NCBI GenBank assembly: GCA_036501535.1
Contig: DASYAE010000131.1
Coordinates: 17,364-81,363, forward strand
DNA: 64,000 bases
Direction: 5' to 3'
Source of the DNA: DASYAE01 sp036501535
Lineage (GTDB): Bacteria > Actinomycetota > Actinomycetes > Streptomycetales > Catenulisporaceae
A program made the translations under genes and the position numbers. Of this stretch, positions 1 to 8,792 are shown piece by piece. A model generated the notes under the pieces. That model was not told the DNA's origin and made no database searches. It was given only the letters and a program-made list of their open reading frames with translations. Numbering within the stretch: the first letter of the stretch is position 1; each line of letters starts with the position of its first letter.

Positions 1-1329
1 CAGCTCGAGCCAGTCCCACTGGCGGGGGCGCTCGGCCCAGTCGCGCAGCACGGAGCGCAGCACCGAGCGGGTCTCGCCCGCGGCGGTCAGGACCTGGGGC
101 AGCTCGGTCAGGCTCGGCGCCGTCACGGTCCCGGCGAGCTGGACGGTCCGCAGGACCCCGCCGAGCCGGCGGACGTAACAGGGCGCGAGGCCGATCAGCC
201 TGCCGTCGCGCCGCACCGTGGTGACGGCGAGGTCGCCGGCCCCGACGAAGTGGTCCAGCCAGGTCAGCATCCAGTCCGGGGAGGCATAAGGGTTCTGTGG
301 CGCACCGTTCTCGTAGAGGTCGCGCCATTCCGGCAGGAGCGCGGCCAGCTCGCCGGGCGTCGTGATCCGTGCGACGGATACCTGCTCGGAGTCCCGCGGA
401 CGGCGCCACCGGCCCGGATCCGTCGTGACGTTCCCCGACGCCTTCCGGGACGCCGCCGCCGGTGACACCGGCTCGGGAGACTGCGCGGCGAGGGAGGCGG
501 CGGCCCGACGCGCGCGGCTCTTCGGCCCGAACCGCTCGCGCAGCAGAATGCGCAGCACGCGCCAGCCGTCCCGGAAGGTGTTGAGGTTGCTCTCGCCGTG
601 GATGCGGTCGTGCTCGTAGGAGGGCACCTCGCTGACCGCGAGGCGGGCGGCGCCGACCCGGACGGTGATCAGGGTCTCGATCTCGAAGCCGTCGCCGAGG
701 ACCGGAGCGGAGGCCTCCACCGGCGGCAGGCCGAAGGCGTCGACGCAGCGCGCCCAGAACACGTTGTAGCCGTAGCAAAGGTCGGTGTAGGAGGTCCGGT
801 AGAGCCGGTTCGTCAGGAAGCTGAGGAAGCCGTTGCCCGCGGTGCGCAGCCGGGTGAGGTCGGAGCTGCCGCCGCCGGGCAGGAAGCGGCTCCCCTTGGC
901 GAAGTCGGCCCCCGAGGTCAGCGCCCGCAGGAAACCGGCCAGCTCGCCCGGGTGGGCGGAGCCGTCCGCGTCGAGCATGGCGATGACCTCTCCGCTGCAG
1001 GCGGCGAATCCGCAGGCCAGTGCGTTTCCCTTGCCGCGCCGCGTTTGTCCGACCACGACGATGTCGGGCCGGTGCCGGCGCGCGACGGCAACCGTGTCGT
1101 CGACCGAGCCGCCGTCCACGAGGACCACCTCGTGCAGGCCGGCGGGCAGGTTGTCCAGCACCCACGGCAGGTTCCGCGCCTCGTTCTTGGCCGGGATGAC
1201 CACGCTGACCCGGGGCGATCCGGGCGGCAGCGGCGGCACGGCCGGTGCGTCGGCCCGCCGCGGCGCGCAGAGAGACTCACCGCCGGAAGCGCCGCTGCCC
1301 CTTGCTTCATGGTCGGATAAAGCACTCAT
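1..1329 (-). CDS. Glycosyltransferase family 2 fused to GNAT (BcsL/CelD-like) domain, partial
   Basis: The frame is open from an ATG at 1329 to the left edge (443 codons, no stop), so the C-terminus is missing. Residues about 40-265 form a GT-A family 2 glycosyltransferase: the VVIPAKNEARNLP nucleotide-binding start, VDGGSVDDT, and the metal-binding LDADGSA near residue 117. After a linker, residues about 320-443 look like an Acetyltransferase_6/BcsL-type GNAT domain, with PYASPDWMLTWLDHF and a following RDGRLIGLAPCYVRR stretch. GT2 enzymes of this type transfer sugars to lipid carriers or growing glycans; BcsL-like GNAT proteins occur in exopolysaccharide and cellulose loci. GGTGGGG lies a few bases before the ATG. 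The fusion and its role in cell-surface glycan synthesis are inferred from motifs only. Confidence 0.8.
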   Translation of the reverse strand, partial: MSALSDHEARGSGASGGESLCAPRRADAPAVPPLPPGSPRVSVVIPAKNEARNLPWVLDNLPAGLHEVVLVDGGSVDDTVAVARRHRPDIVVVGQTRRGKGNALACGFAACSGEVIAMLDADGSAHPGELAGFLRALTSGADFAKGSRFLPGGGSSDLTRLRTAGNGFLSFLTNRLYRTSYTDLCYGYNVFWARCVDAFGLPPVEASAPVLGDGFEIETLITVRVGAARLAVSEVPSYEHDRIHGESNLNTFRDGWRVLRILLRERFGPKSRARRAAASLAAQSPEPVSPAAASRKASGNVTTDPGRWRRPRDSEQVSVARITTPGELAALLPEWRDLYENGAPQNPYASPDWMLTWLDHFVGAGDLAVTTVRRDGRLIGLAPCYVRRLGGVLRTVQLAGTVTAPSLTELPQVLTAAGETRSVLRSVLRDWAERPRQWDWLEL

Positions 1330-1972
1330 AGACCCCACCCTTGATTCGGTCCGGCCCGGCACGCCGGGTGTGCGGCGGATCTCCCGGGAGCAACGGCACG
1401 GGAGTCTGGGCTCGCGTCGGGCGGCGCGGGGCCGCACAGTTCGCAAGCATGCGAATGTCCATGGCCGAAGGCGTCCCTCCGGCCTCGTGGGCGAAAGGTC
1501 CGGGCCACGTCGCTCCGGGCTTTCACCGCACAACCGGAAGCTAGCAGCTGAATACGGGCCGGGTCTCGGAGTTCCGCCAATTTTCAGCTGCCGGAGAAGC
1601 ATTTCGCAGGTGCGGAATTCGCGCGCAAGCCGCGGCTTGAGGACGCAGGAAGCACAGACCAGCAGGTCAGGTACTTGCCTTGGGGACGCGAGGGTGGCCT
1701 GGACGGGCCCGTATGGAGCGCGCGGCGAGGTGAATTCCTTTGTGCGCACCGTCACTCTTGAGAGTGCGCTGCGGCACATAGGGATGTGCCGAGCGGCAGC
1801 CGGGAAGGCCACAACTCAGACGGGACAGCACAATACCGGCGGCACCGTAAGGTGAATTTATTGTGAACCTAATTTTTGGGTTGATAACAGGAGGGTGACG
1901 ATCAGGCGGGCAGCCGCCCTCAGGGGTAGGCTGCCCGCCCGCCGTCTTCGTCGTCCTTCGTCCCCCGGTGCT
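1330..1972. other. Intergenic region without a convincing gene
   Basis: These 643 bases separate two minus-strand genes. Small open frames exist on both strands but have no ribosome site, no family signature and biased composition typical of antisense noise. The promoter of the GT2-GNAT gene should lie at its left side. An AT-rich patch at about 1855-1890 contrasts with the GC-rich surroundings, and a hairpin at 1905-1939 follows the ABC permease gene. Confidence 0.6.
1905..1939 (-). terminator. Hairpin terminator of the ABC exporter operon
   Basis: An 11-bp perfect inverted repeat (GGCGGGCAGCC at 1905-1915, GGCTGCCCGCC at 1929-1939) with a 13-base loop lies 33 bases past the permease stop codon. 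There is no T-run after it on the minus strand, which is common for actinobacterial terminators. Confidence 0.6.
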
Positions 1973-2851
1973 TCACACGTCCTGGCGCCGCGGCGCGAAG
2001 GCGATGGCCAGCACCGCCACGACAGCCCAGGCCGCGTAGGAGATCCAGGCCTCGGGGGCGGAGGGGTGACCGCCGACGATGTGCTGCGTGCTGCTGCCCA
2101 TGGTGGTCAAGAACATCCACCCGTTCTCGGGCAGGACGTTGGAGACGTGGACGAAGATGTGCGTGTTCGCGATGCTGTCGAGCGATGAGATGCCGACCGG
2201 CATCACCCAGAAGTAGACCACCATGGCGAAAATGCTGACCGCCGTGTGCCGGATGAGTGCGCCGAGGGCCATACCGGCGAGACCCGCCAGGGGGAACAGC
2301 AGCACGGTCGCGCCGAACACGGTCGCCGTCCCGGGGCTGTGCCAGCCGTACCCGGTGATCCGGCCCGAATACTCGGCGAGCATGATCTGCCAGCAACCCG
2401 CCGTGGTGATCAGGCCGACGACCGTGAGCACCCCCGCCATGACGGCGGCCTTCGCGAGCATCACCCGGCTGCGGCCGGGCACCGCGATGAACGTGGTGCG
2501 GATAAGGCCACTGGCATGCTCGCCGACGACGGACTGCGCGCTGATCGTACCGACCAAGGTCATGATGGTGAAGAATCCAGCCGGATAGAACGCGTCGTGC
2601 GCCGGCTGGACCGAGCCCACCATCCAGTTGTTGACGCCAGGCCAGGCGTCAGCGGTCTGCTTCGCCGAGCCGTAGGCCAGCAGGAGCGCTATGCCGACCG
2701 CCGTGGCCAGCACCACGAAGTTCGAGCGCAGCGACCTGAACTTGAGCCACTCCGCAGCCGTCAGGTCGCGCCACCGAGGTGCCGTCGCGGTTCGCTCCCG
2801 CCCCGCGCCCCGCGCCGCCGCCTCGTTCGCCAACAGGATATTGCTGCTCAT
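1973..2851 (-). CDS. ABC-2 type transporter permease
   Basis: A 292-residue polytopic membrane protein with about six hydrophobic segments. The N-terminal DLTAAEWLKFRSLRSNF and the GLIRTTFIAVPGR stretch are typical of actinobacterial ABC-2 permeases. It should form the membrane channel for the ATPase encoded just upstream. The ATG at 2851 overlaps the stop of the ATPase gene by four bases (ATGA), so the two are translationally coupled. The frame stays open further upstream, but that part is antisense-like and has no start with a ribosome site. The substrate is unknown; similar pairs export drugs, lantibiotics or lipids. Confidence 0.85.
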   Translation of the reverse strand: MSSNILLANEAAARGAGRERTATAPRWRDLTAAEWLKFRSLRSNFVVLATAVGIALLLAYGSAKQTADAWPGVNNWMVGSVQPAHDAFYPAGFFTIMTLVGTISAQSVVGEHASGLIRTTFIAVPGRSRVMLAKAAVMAGVLTVVGLITTAGCWQIMLAEYSGRITGYGWHSPGTATVFGATVLLFPLAGLAGMALGALIRHTAVSIFAMVVYFWVMPVGISSLDSIANTHIFVHVSNVLPENGWMFLTTMGSSTQHIVGGHPSAPEAWISYAAWAVVAVLAIAFAPRRQDV

Positions 2852-3804
2852 CGGTTCCCTCCCGCGTGGGCGGCGTCGTTCACGACTGCGCCTGCGCCTG
2901 CGCCACGGAACTGCACGCTGTCCGCGGTCAGCGCCATGAACGCCTCCTCCAGCGACCCGCCGTGCATGCTGACGTCGTAGACCATGATCCGGTGCGCGAA
3001 AGCCAGCTCGCTGATACGGACCGTGCTCAGCCCATTGACGATCAGCTCGCCTTCGCCGCTCGCCGCCACGGTGGCCCCGGTTCCCGGCTCGCCCAGAACC
3101 CTTGCCAGGGCGGCGGGATCGGGCGTGCGCACGGTGACGTGCGCGGCGGCGGCCCTGGCGGCGAACTGGGCCAGCGGCTCGTCCGCGAGGAGCCTCCCGC
3201 CGCCGATCACCACCAGGTGATCCGCGGTGTGCTCCATCTCGCTCATGATGTGGCTGGAGACCAGCACGGTCCGCCCTTCCGCGGCCAGCGCCCGGAACAG
3301 TTCCCGCGCCCACCGGATGCCTTCCGGATCGAGGCCGTTGATCGGCTCGTCGAACATCAGCACCGGCGGGTCGCCGAGCAGCGCTCCGGCGATCCCCAGC
3401 CGCTGGCGCATGCCCAGCGAGAACCCGCCGACCCGCCGCCGGGCCGCGTCGGTCAGCCCGACCTGCTCCAGCACCTCGCGCACCCGCCGCCGCGGCAGTC
3501 CGTTGCCGCGCGCGAGCGCCGCGAGATGCGCTTGCGCGGTGCGCCCTTTGTGCAGGTCGTCAGCGTCCAGCAGGGCCCCGACATGGCGCAGCCCGGTACC
3601 GTACTGCTGGAACGGCCTGCCCCCGATCGTGGCGCTGCCGCTCGTGGGCCTGTTCAGGCCGAGCAGCATCCGCAGCGTCGTGCTCTTACCCGAGCCGTTC
3701 GGCCCCAGGAACCCGGTGACCCGGCCCGGCCGCACGGCGAACGTCAGCCGGTCAACTGCCAGGACTTTGCGATAACGCTTCGTGAGTTGATTGACTTCGA
3801 TCAC
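2848..3804 (-). CDS. ABC transporter ATP-binding protein
   Basis: A 318-residue ABC ATPase of the drug-export (DRA/CcmA) class. Walker A is GPNGSGKST, the signature is the variant FSLGMRQRLGIAGALL, and Walker B is VLMFDEPINGLDP followed by the H-loop region VLVSSHIMSEMEH. The last ~90 residues are the extended C-terminal domain usual in this class. The GTG at 3804 is chosen because the family begins at VIEVNQLTKRY; the longer open frame to 4053 runs into the divergent kinase gene. It works with the permease at 1973-2851. The divergent two-component system 133 bases away is the likely regulator of this exporter, by the common actinomycete arrangement. Confidence 0.9.
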   Translation of the reverse strand: MIEVNQLTKRYRKVLAVDRLTFAVRPGRVTGFLGPNGSGKSTTLRMLLGLNRPTSGSATIGGRPFQQYGTGLRHVGALLDADDLHKGRTAQAHLAALARGNGLPRRRVREVLEQVGLTDAARRRVGGFSLGMRQRLGIAGALLGDPPVLMFDEPINGLDPEGIRWARELFRALAAEGRTVLVSSHIMSEMEHTADHLVVIGGGRLLADEPLAQFAARAAAAHVTVRTPDPAALARVLGEPGTGATVAASGEGELIVNGLSTVRISELAFAHRIMVYDVSMHGGSLEEAFMALTADSVQFRGAGAGAVVNDAAHAGGNR

Positions 3805-3936
3805 GCGTCCAGGCTCCCGGGAACCGGATGTCAGGCGCGTCCGGCCACCGGCTGATCTGCCGAAAACCCGCTCGCCCGGCAGGCGTACGCTCCCAGGCGG
3901 ACGCCGCACGGCGGTTGATCTGGTTACCATCCCCAG

Positions 3937-5325
3937 GTGGAGCAAGCACTGGCGCGTCCCCCGCTGCTCAAGCAGATCCCGAGATTCGTCTGGTCCGCCC
4001 TCGCGTGGAGCACGGCCTTCTTCTACGCGGTCGTCATCTGGCTCGGGCGGCACTTCGACCAGGTGCCCGGTGGCCGGCCGCCGGGCCCGGACCTGACCCC
4101 GCTCGAGTGGGTCGCCGTGTCCCTGCTGGTCGCGGCACCGCTCGGCGTCGCACTGCGCTGGCCGCTGTCGGTCTTCGGGGTGCTGCTCGCCGAATCGGCC
4201 GCCGCCGTGCTCTCCACGCCCGCGCCCTCGCAGTGGATCCTGGTCCTCTCGGCGACGGATGCGCTGCTGCTCTACGTCGCCGCCGTGCGCCCGCGCCGGC
4301 TCAGCATCCCGGCCGCCGCCCTGGCCCTGGCCGCACAGATCGCCGAGATCCAGTACTCGACCCTGAATCGTCCCGGGCCACCCCTCGAGGTCTACGTCAT
4401 ACCGCTGGCCTCGTTGATCCTGACCGCTTGGTGCATCGGCAACTCCATCCAGCAGCGCCGCATCTACGCCGCCGCGCTACGCACACAGGCCGCCGCGCAG
4501 GCAGTCACCGCCGAACGCCTCCGCATCGCCCGCGAACTGCACGACCAGGTGGCGCACAGCATCGGCGTGATCGCGATCCAGGCCGGGGCGGCCGGCCTGG
4601 TCCTGGACACCCGGCCGGACAGCGCCCGCACCGCCCTCTCCGCCATCGAGGCCACCAGCCGGGAGACCCTGGCCGGGCTGCGCCGGATGCTGGTCTCGCT
4701 GCGCCGGGCCGAGAGCAGGGACGGCAAGGGCAGGGGTATAGACATAGGCATGGACATGGGCATGAGCATGGATGTCGACATGAGCGCAGAAATGAGCGCG
4801 GACATGAACGGAGCAATCGCCGCAGCCGGACCCGTGGACGGCCTCGATGCCCTGCCCCGCTTGACCGGGCGGATCGCCGAAGCCGGGATCGACGTACAGG
4901 TCGAGTGGCGCGGCCCGCGCCGACCGCTGCCGCCGGAGGTCGACCTGGCCGCCTTCCGGATCATCCAGGAGTCGGTCACCAACGTGGTGCGGCACTCCGG
5001 CGCCCGCCACTGCCGCGTCTCGCTCGAGTTCCGCCCCGCCGAGCTGGCCATCGTGGTACTTGACGAAGGCCGCGGCGGACTCTCGGACGCCACACCGCCC
5101 CCGCCCCCGCCCCCGCCCCCGCCTCCGGTGCCGGCCCTGGTGCCGGCCGTGGCGCCGACCGCAGTCTCCGGCGCAGTTTCGACCGCGGTCCCTGTCGCAA
5201 CAACCTCCTCCGCAGGCTTCGGCATCATCGGGATGCGGGAGCGCGTCGCCCTGCTCGGCGGCCGGTTCGACGCCGGGCCGCGGCCGGGCGGCGGCTTCCG
5301 GGTGACCGCCGGGCTGCCCGGATGA
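3937..5325 (+). CDS. Sensor histidine kinase (HisKA_3 / NarL-type) with low-complexity inserts
   Basis: A 462-residue kinase starting at a GTG. Four or so membrane segments fill residues 15-165. The dimerisation box with phospho-acceptor His is RLRIARELHDQVAHS (about residue 202). The ATPase domain shows the N-box ESVTNVVRHSGA (about 346), the G1 box DEGRGG (about 377) and the G2 box GFGIIGMRERV (about 427). Two insertions are unusual. One is a Met/Asp-rich run of repeated GMDMGMSMDVDM type (about 268-290) between the DHp and ATPase domains. The other is an 11-proline run followed by an Ala/Val/Pro linker (about 386-425) exactly between G1 and G2. Its stop overlaps the regulator start (ATGA). 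Confidence 0.92.
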   Translation: MEQALARPPLLKQIPRFVWSALAWSTAFFYAVVIWLGRHFDQVPGGRPPGPDLTPLEWVAVSLLVAAPLGVALRWPLSVFGVLLAESAAAVLSTPAPSQWILVLSATDALLLYVAAVRPRRLSIPAAALALAAQIAEIQYSTLNRPGPPLEVYVIPLASLILTAWCIGNSIQQRRIYAAALRTQAAAQAVTAERLRIARELHDQVAHSIGVIAIQAGAAGLVLDTRPDSARTALSAIEATSRETLAGLRRMLVSLRRAESRDGKGRGIDIGMDMGMSMDVDMSAEMSADMNGAIAAAGPVDGLDALPRLTGRIAEAGIDVQVEWRGPRRPLPPEVDLAAFRIIQESVTNVVRHSGARHCRVSLEFRPAELAIVVLDEGRGGLSDATPPPPPPPPPPPVPALVPAVAPTAVSGAVSTAVPVATTSSAGFGIIGMRERVALLGGRFDAGPRPGGGFRVTAGLPG

Positions 5326-5996
5326 CCGCCCGGATCCTGCTCGCCGACGACCAGCCGCTGGTGCGCGCCGGGCTGACCATGGCGCTGGCGGACCTGCCCG
5401 ACCTGGCGGTGGCCGGCGAGGCGGGCAGCGGCGCCGAGGCGGTCCGGCTGGCCGCCGCCCTGCGCCCGGACGTGGTCGTGATGGACATCCGCATGCCCGG
5501 CATGGACGGCATCCAGGCCACCGGCTCGATCACCGCGTCCACCCCCGATGTCCGGGTCCTGATCCTGACCACGTTCGACGACGAGGACAACGTCTACGCC
5601 GCGCTGCGCGCCGGAGCCAGCGGCTTCCTGGTCAAGGACATGGCCCTGACCGACATCATCGCCGCGATCCGCGTGGTGGCCGCCGGAGACGCGCTCCTGG
5701 CCCCCTCGATCACCCGCCGGCTGATCCGCGAGTTCGCCACCCGCAGCCAGCCGCCCCGGCCGGGCGGCCGCGGCGCCAGGAATCGCCGCCTGGACGACGT
5801 CACCGAACGCGAGCGCGAAGTCCTGGTCCTGGTCGCCCGCGGCCTGTCCAACAGCGAGATCGCCGCCCAACTGGTCATCAGCCCGGCCACGGCCAAGACC
5901 CACGTGGCCCGCCTGCTGACCAAGCTCGGCGCCCGCGACCGGGTCCACCTGGTCATCGCAGCATACGAAGCCGGACTGGTGTCCCCGGCGAACTGA
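5322..5996 (+). CDS. LuxR/NarL-family response regulator
   Basis: A 224-residue two-domain regulator. The receiver domain has the acidic pocket near ILLADDQPLVR, the phospho-acceptor Asp in VVVMDIRMPGMDG (about residue 54) and the K of SGFLVKDM. The C-terminal LuxR helix-turn-helix (about 155-215) includes TEREREVLVLVARGLSN and ATAKTHVARLLTKL. It is the cognate partner of the kinase, whose gene it overlaps by four bases, and probably controls the divergent ABC exporter. Confidence 0.94.
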   Translation: MTARILLADDQPLVRAGLTMALADLPDLAVAGEAGSGAEAVRLAAALRPDVVVMDIRMPGMDGIQATGSITASTPDVRVLILTTFDDEDNVYAALRAGASGFLVKDMALTDIIAAIRVVAAGDALLAPSITRRLIREFATRSQPPRPGGRGARNRRLDDVTEREREVLVLVARGLSNSEIAAQLVISPATAKTHVARLLTKLGARDRVHLVIAAYEAGLVSPAN

Positions 5997-5998
5997 CG

Positions 5999-6023
5999 CC
6001 GATCGTCCGCCGCGTCCGATCGG
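5999..6023. terminator. Possible bidirectional hairpin between convergent genes
   Basis: CCGATCG (5999-6005) and CGATCGG (6017-6023) form a 7-bp stem with an 11-base loop between the convergent regulator and kinase genes. The stem is short and lacks a T-run, so the call is weak. Confidence 0.35.
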
Positions 6024-6032
6024 ATCGCTCCA

Positions 6033-7733
6033 TCAGCCCTCGGACACGGTCCCGCTGTAGTCGGTGTACTGGGACGAGCACGCCTGTGTCGACGAGTCGG
6101 CCTGGTTCCAGATGCAGACCTGTTCGGTGAACTGATAGGAGCCGATGTACCAGTAGGCTTCGCTGGAGTTCGCCTGTTTGAAGTTCGACGCCTGGATGGT
6201 GGTGGTGCCGTCGCCGGGGAGGGTGTCCCCCGACCTGATGACGTTGGCCGAGCAGGAGGCGTCGCCGGCGGAGATGGTGCCGTAGAGGTCGCCGTCGAAG
6301 TCCACCCATCCGGCGCAGCCCGGGACGGTGACCTCCGAGCCGGAGATGTAGTTCTTGTCGCCCGACGGGCCTGTGGCGCCGCCTGCGGCCGCGGTCGATG
6401 CCGTTTCTCCGGTGGGATTGTTCACCGGGGGGTCTGTCGGGTCTGTCGTCGTGTGCTGTGATGCCGGGTCGGTCGCGGAGGCGGAGGGTGAGGCGGAGCT
6501 GCTCTGGTGTGTCGTCGACGGCCGGGGGGTCGTGTCGCTGTGCAGCGGTCGCGGTTTGGCGGTCGCAGAGTTGGACGACAGCGTGGTGGTGGGGGCCGGA
6601 GAGCCGAAGGGCACGAGTACGAGGGTCGTGATGCCGCCGGCCACGATCAGCAGTGCGAGGGGTACGACGATCAGCCGCCTGCGACGATTGCGCGGCCTGG
6701 GCGGCGGGGCGGGGGTTTCGGGGGTCTCCAGGGTCTCGGGCGCGCCGGAGGGCCCAGGTTCGAGCACTGACGCTGGCACTGGCGCGGGTTCTGGGGCGGG
6801 TTCTGGCGCGGGTGAAGATGCAGTCGCGGACGTGGGGTCGGGCATGCCGGGGGGCGGGACCGTCGGCATCTTGCTGACCGGCGTCGCGGCGAAGTCCTCG
6901 CGTGCTGCGATCAGCTCCATGGCTTCCGGCGGCCACGGCTCCCCCGGGTGCTGCGCAGCCGGAAGGTGCTCGCGGGCCCGGGCGACCAGGTTGGCCGCGG
7001 TGGGCCTGCTCGCGGCGTCCTCGGCGAGGCAGGATTCGATGATGTCGGCCAGGGCGGGGTCCACGGCGCGTTCCGGCTCGAGGTCTGGGACGGCGCCGGG
7101 AGCGCGGCCCGAGGCTGCGTACAGGAGCAGGGCGCCGAGCGAGTAGACGTCTGTGGGCGCGGCCACGTCGATGGCGCCGGCGTCCTGCTCCGGCGCGGTG
7201 AATCCGCTGGTGCCGTAGCCGATTCCGCTGCGGGTCAGCTTCGCCTGGTCGGCTGCGCGGGCGATCCCGAAGTCGATCAGCTTGACGCCGTCGCGCAGCA
7301 GCATGACGTTGGCGGGCTTGAGGTCCCGGTGTACGATCCCCGCCTCGTGCACGACCCTTAGCTGTGCGGCCACCTCGGCCAGCAGGTGCCACAGTGCGTT
7401 GCGGTCCAGCCGGCCGTGGAGGCGCACCGCGTCGTCCACGGTGACTCCGGGTACGTATTCGGTGGCGAACCAGGGGCGCGGGGCGGTGCTGTCGCTGGCC
7501 AGCATGTCCGGGGCGACGTCGGGGGGAACCCGGTGCAGGATGGCGACTTCGCGCCGGAAGCGCTCGACCGAGACGAGCTGCGGCCTGACCCGCTTCACGG
7601 CTACGTACGACTCCCCGGCGGTCCCGAGGTAGACCTCGCCCATGCCCCCGGCGCCGAGCAGGCCGATGATGCTGAACCGGCCGATCTCCCGCGGATCGTC
7701 CGGCCCCAGCGGTGCGGCTATGGTGCTGTCCAT
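6033..7733 (-). CDS. Transmembrane serine/threonine protein kinase (PknB-like)
   Basis: A 566-residue Hanks-type kinase. The kinase domain occupies residues about 15-280: glycine loop LLGAGGMGEVYLG, ATP-binding Lys in YVAVKRVRP, catalytic loop GIVHRDLKPANVML, metal-binding LIDFGIAR and APE-type GFTAPEQD. A Pro/Ala-rich linker precedes one membrane helix (about 367-387, RLIVVPLALLIVAGGITTLV). The extracytoplasmic part has a Ser/Thr-rich stalk and a ~110-residue C-terminal domain with four cysteines (VTVPGCAGW, DASCSAN, EQVCIW, TQACSSQ), perhaps two disulfides and a ligand sensor. ATG at 7733 (MDST) is preferred over the GTG at 7754. The gene is divergent from an FHA gene, a frequent kinase/phosphothreonine-reader pairing. 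Confidence 0.93.
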   Translation of the reverse strand: MDSTIAAPLGPDDPREIGRFSIIGLLGAGGMGEVYLGTAGESYVAVKRVRPQLVSVERFRREVAILHRVPPDVAPDMLASDSTAPRPWFATEYVPGVTVDDAVRLHGRLDRNALWHLLAEVAAQLRVVHEAGIVHRDLKPANVMLLRDGVKLIDFGIARAADQAKLTRSGIGYGTSGFTAPEQDAGAIDVAAPTDVYSLGALLLYAASGRAPGAVPDLEPERAVDPALADIIESCLAEDAASRPTAANLVARAREHLPAAQHPGEPWPPEAMELIAAREDFAATPVSKMPTVPPPGMPDPTSATASSPAPEPAPEPAPVPASVLEPGPSGAPETLETPETPAPPPRPRNRRRRLIVVPLALLIVAGGITTLVLVPFGSPAPTTTLSSNSATAKPRPLHSDTTPRPSTTHQSSSASPSASATDPASQHTTTDPTDPPVNNPTGETASTAAAGGATGPSGDKNYISGSEVTVPGCAGWVDFDGDLYGTISAGDASCSANVIRSGDTLPGDGTTTIQASNFKQANSSEAYWYIGSYQFTEQVCIWNQADSSTQACSSQYTDYSGTVSEG

Positions 7734-7891
7734 CAGCCTGCCGCCCCCACGCACGAGTTCACTTGTGGAACGCTATCGAGTGGGCGATTGGCTCGCAATT
7801 GTGTCCGCACTGTGTCCGCGGACCGGTCCCCGGGAGGCCGCGGTACGGTGCGACCCGCCTGCTGCGAGCGGAAGCAGGGAAGGAGCGAGCG

Positions 7892-8695
7892 GTGAATTAC
7901 GCGGATTTCCCGGCGCAGATGCTGCCGGCCGGCACGCGGAGCCTGATCGACGAGGTCCCTCCGGCGCCGCCGGGCACGATCTTCGTCCTGGGGCAGGACG
8001 GCGGATATGCGGTGCCGCCGCGCGCGTACACGCTGCTGTTCGGCCGCGATCGCGACGAGGTGCACGTTGCGGTGGGCACCGACGACCCGTACGTCAGCCG
8101 CAAGCAGGGCGTTTTCACGTGCGTCGGGCGGGAGTGGTGGCTGCGCAACACCGGGACGCTGCCGATCGAGCTGCCCGGCTCCATGCTGCTGACCGGCCAT
8201 GAGCGGCGGATGGACGTCGGCTTCACGCCGCTGGTCATCAGTTCCTCGAAGCGCCAGTCGCACCTGGTCGAGGTCCAGGTGACCGACCGTGGCGGCCGCA
8301 GCTACAGCGGCGACACGAAGGCCCCGACCGAGCGGCCGCGGGACGTGTACGAGCTCAATATCCAGCAGCGCATGGTCCTGACGGCGCTCGCGCAGCGTTA
8401 CCTCGCCCAGGATCCCTACCCGCAGCCGATGGCGTGGCAGCAGGTCGCCGACAGCCTCAACTGCGCTCCGGGCAACAGCAGGGTCTGGACGGCGCGGGCC
8501 GTCGAGGCCAAGGTCGGCGAGGTGCGCAGGCTGCTCAGCCGGGTGAAGAGGGTGCCGGGCCTCACCCGCGAGGAGGTCGGCGAGCCCATCGGCAACATGC
8601 TGAACCACAACCTGATCATGGAGCTGCTGCGGACCACCACGCTGCTGCCGCAGGACCTCTGCCTGCTGGGAGTGGAGCCGGACTCAGTACGCTGA
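7892..8695 (+). CDS. FHA-domain protein
   Basis: A 267-residue cytoplasmic protein. The FHA signature is at about residues 48-130: LLFGRDRDEVHVAV followed by DDPYVSRKQGVF, giving the GR and SRK residues that contact phosphothreonine peptides. The C-terminal half (about 150-250) is helical with a possible winged-helix look (QQRMVLTALAQRYL). The GTG at 7892 is chosen because GGGAAGGAG lies seven bases upstream; the frame is open further back but runs into the kinase promoter. It is expected to bind phosphorylated targets of the divergent kinase at 6033-7733; that link is inferred from position. Confidence 0.85.
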   Translation: MNYADFPAQMLPAGTRSLIDEVPPAPPGTIFVLGQDGGYAVPPRAYTLLFGRDRDEVHVAVGTDDPYVSRKQGVFTCVGREWWLRNTGTLPIELPGSMLLTGHERRMDVGFTPLVISSSKRQSHLVEVQVTDRGGRSYSGDTKAPTERPRDVYELNIQQRMVLTALAQRYLAQDPYPQPMAWQQVADSLNCAPGNSRVWTARAVEAKVGEVRRLLSRVKRVPGLTREEVGEPIGNMLNHNLIMELLRTTTLLPQDLCLLGVEPDSVR

Positions 8696-8792
8696 CGTCT
8701 GATGTATGGCCGCGCGTGGTCGAGCCCGTATCCAGGTCCGGCCGACCCCGTCGCGACCGCGGCTCCGGCGCACCCGTCTAGCGTTGCGCCCC

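Noticed and set aside
1895..2188. A small plus-strand frame with AGGAGG directly before a GTG
   Set aside because: The AGGAGG abuts the GTG with no spacer, the frame runs antisense into the ABC permease gene, and its start is in the terminator hairpin.
2852..3313. N-terminal extension of the ABC permease frame
   Set aside because: It overlaps the ATPase gene in another frame; the ATGA overlap at 2848-2851 and the family start point to the shorter protein.
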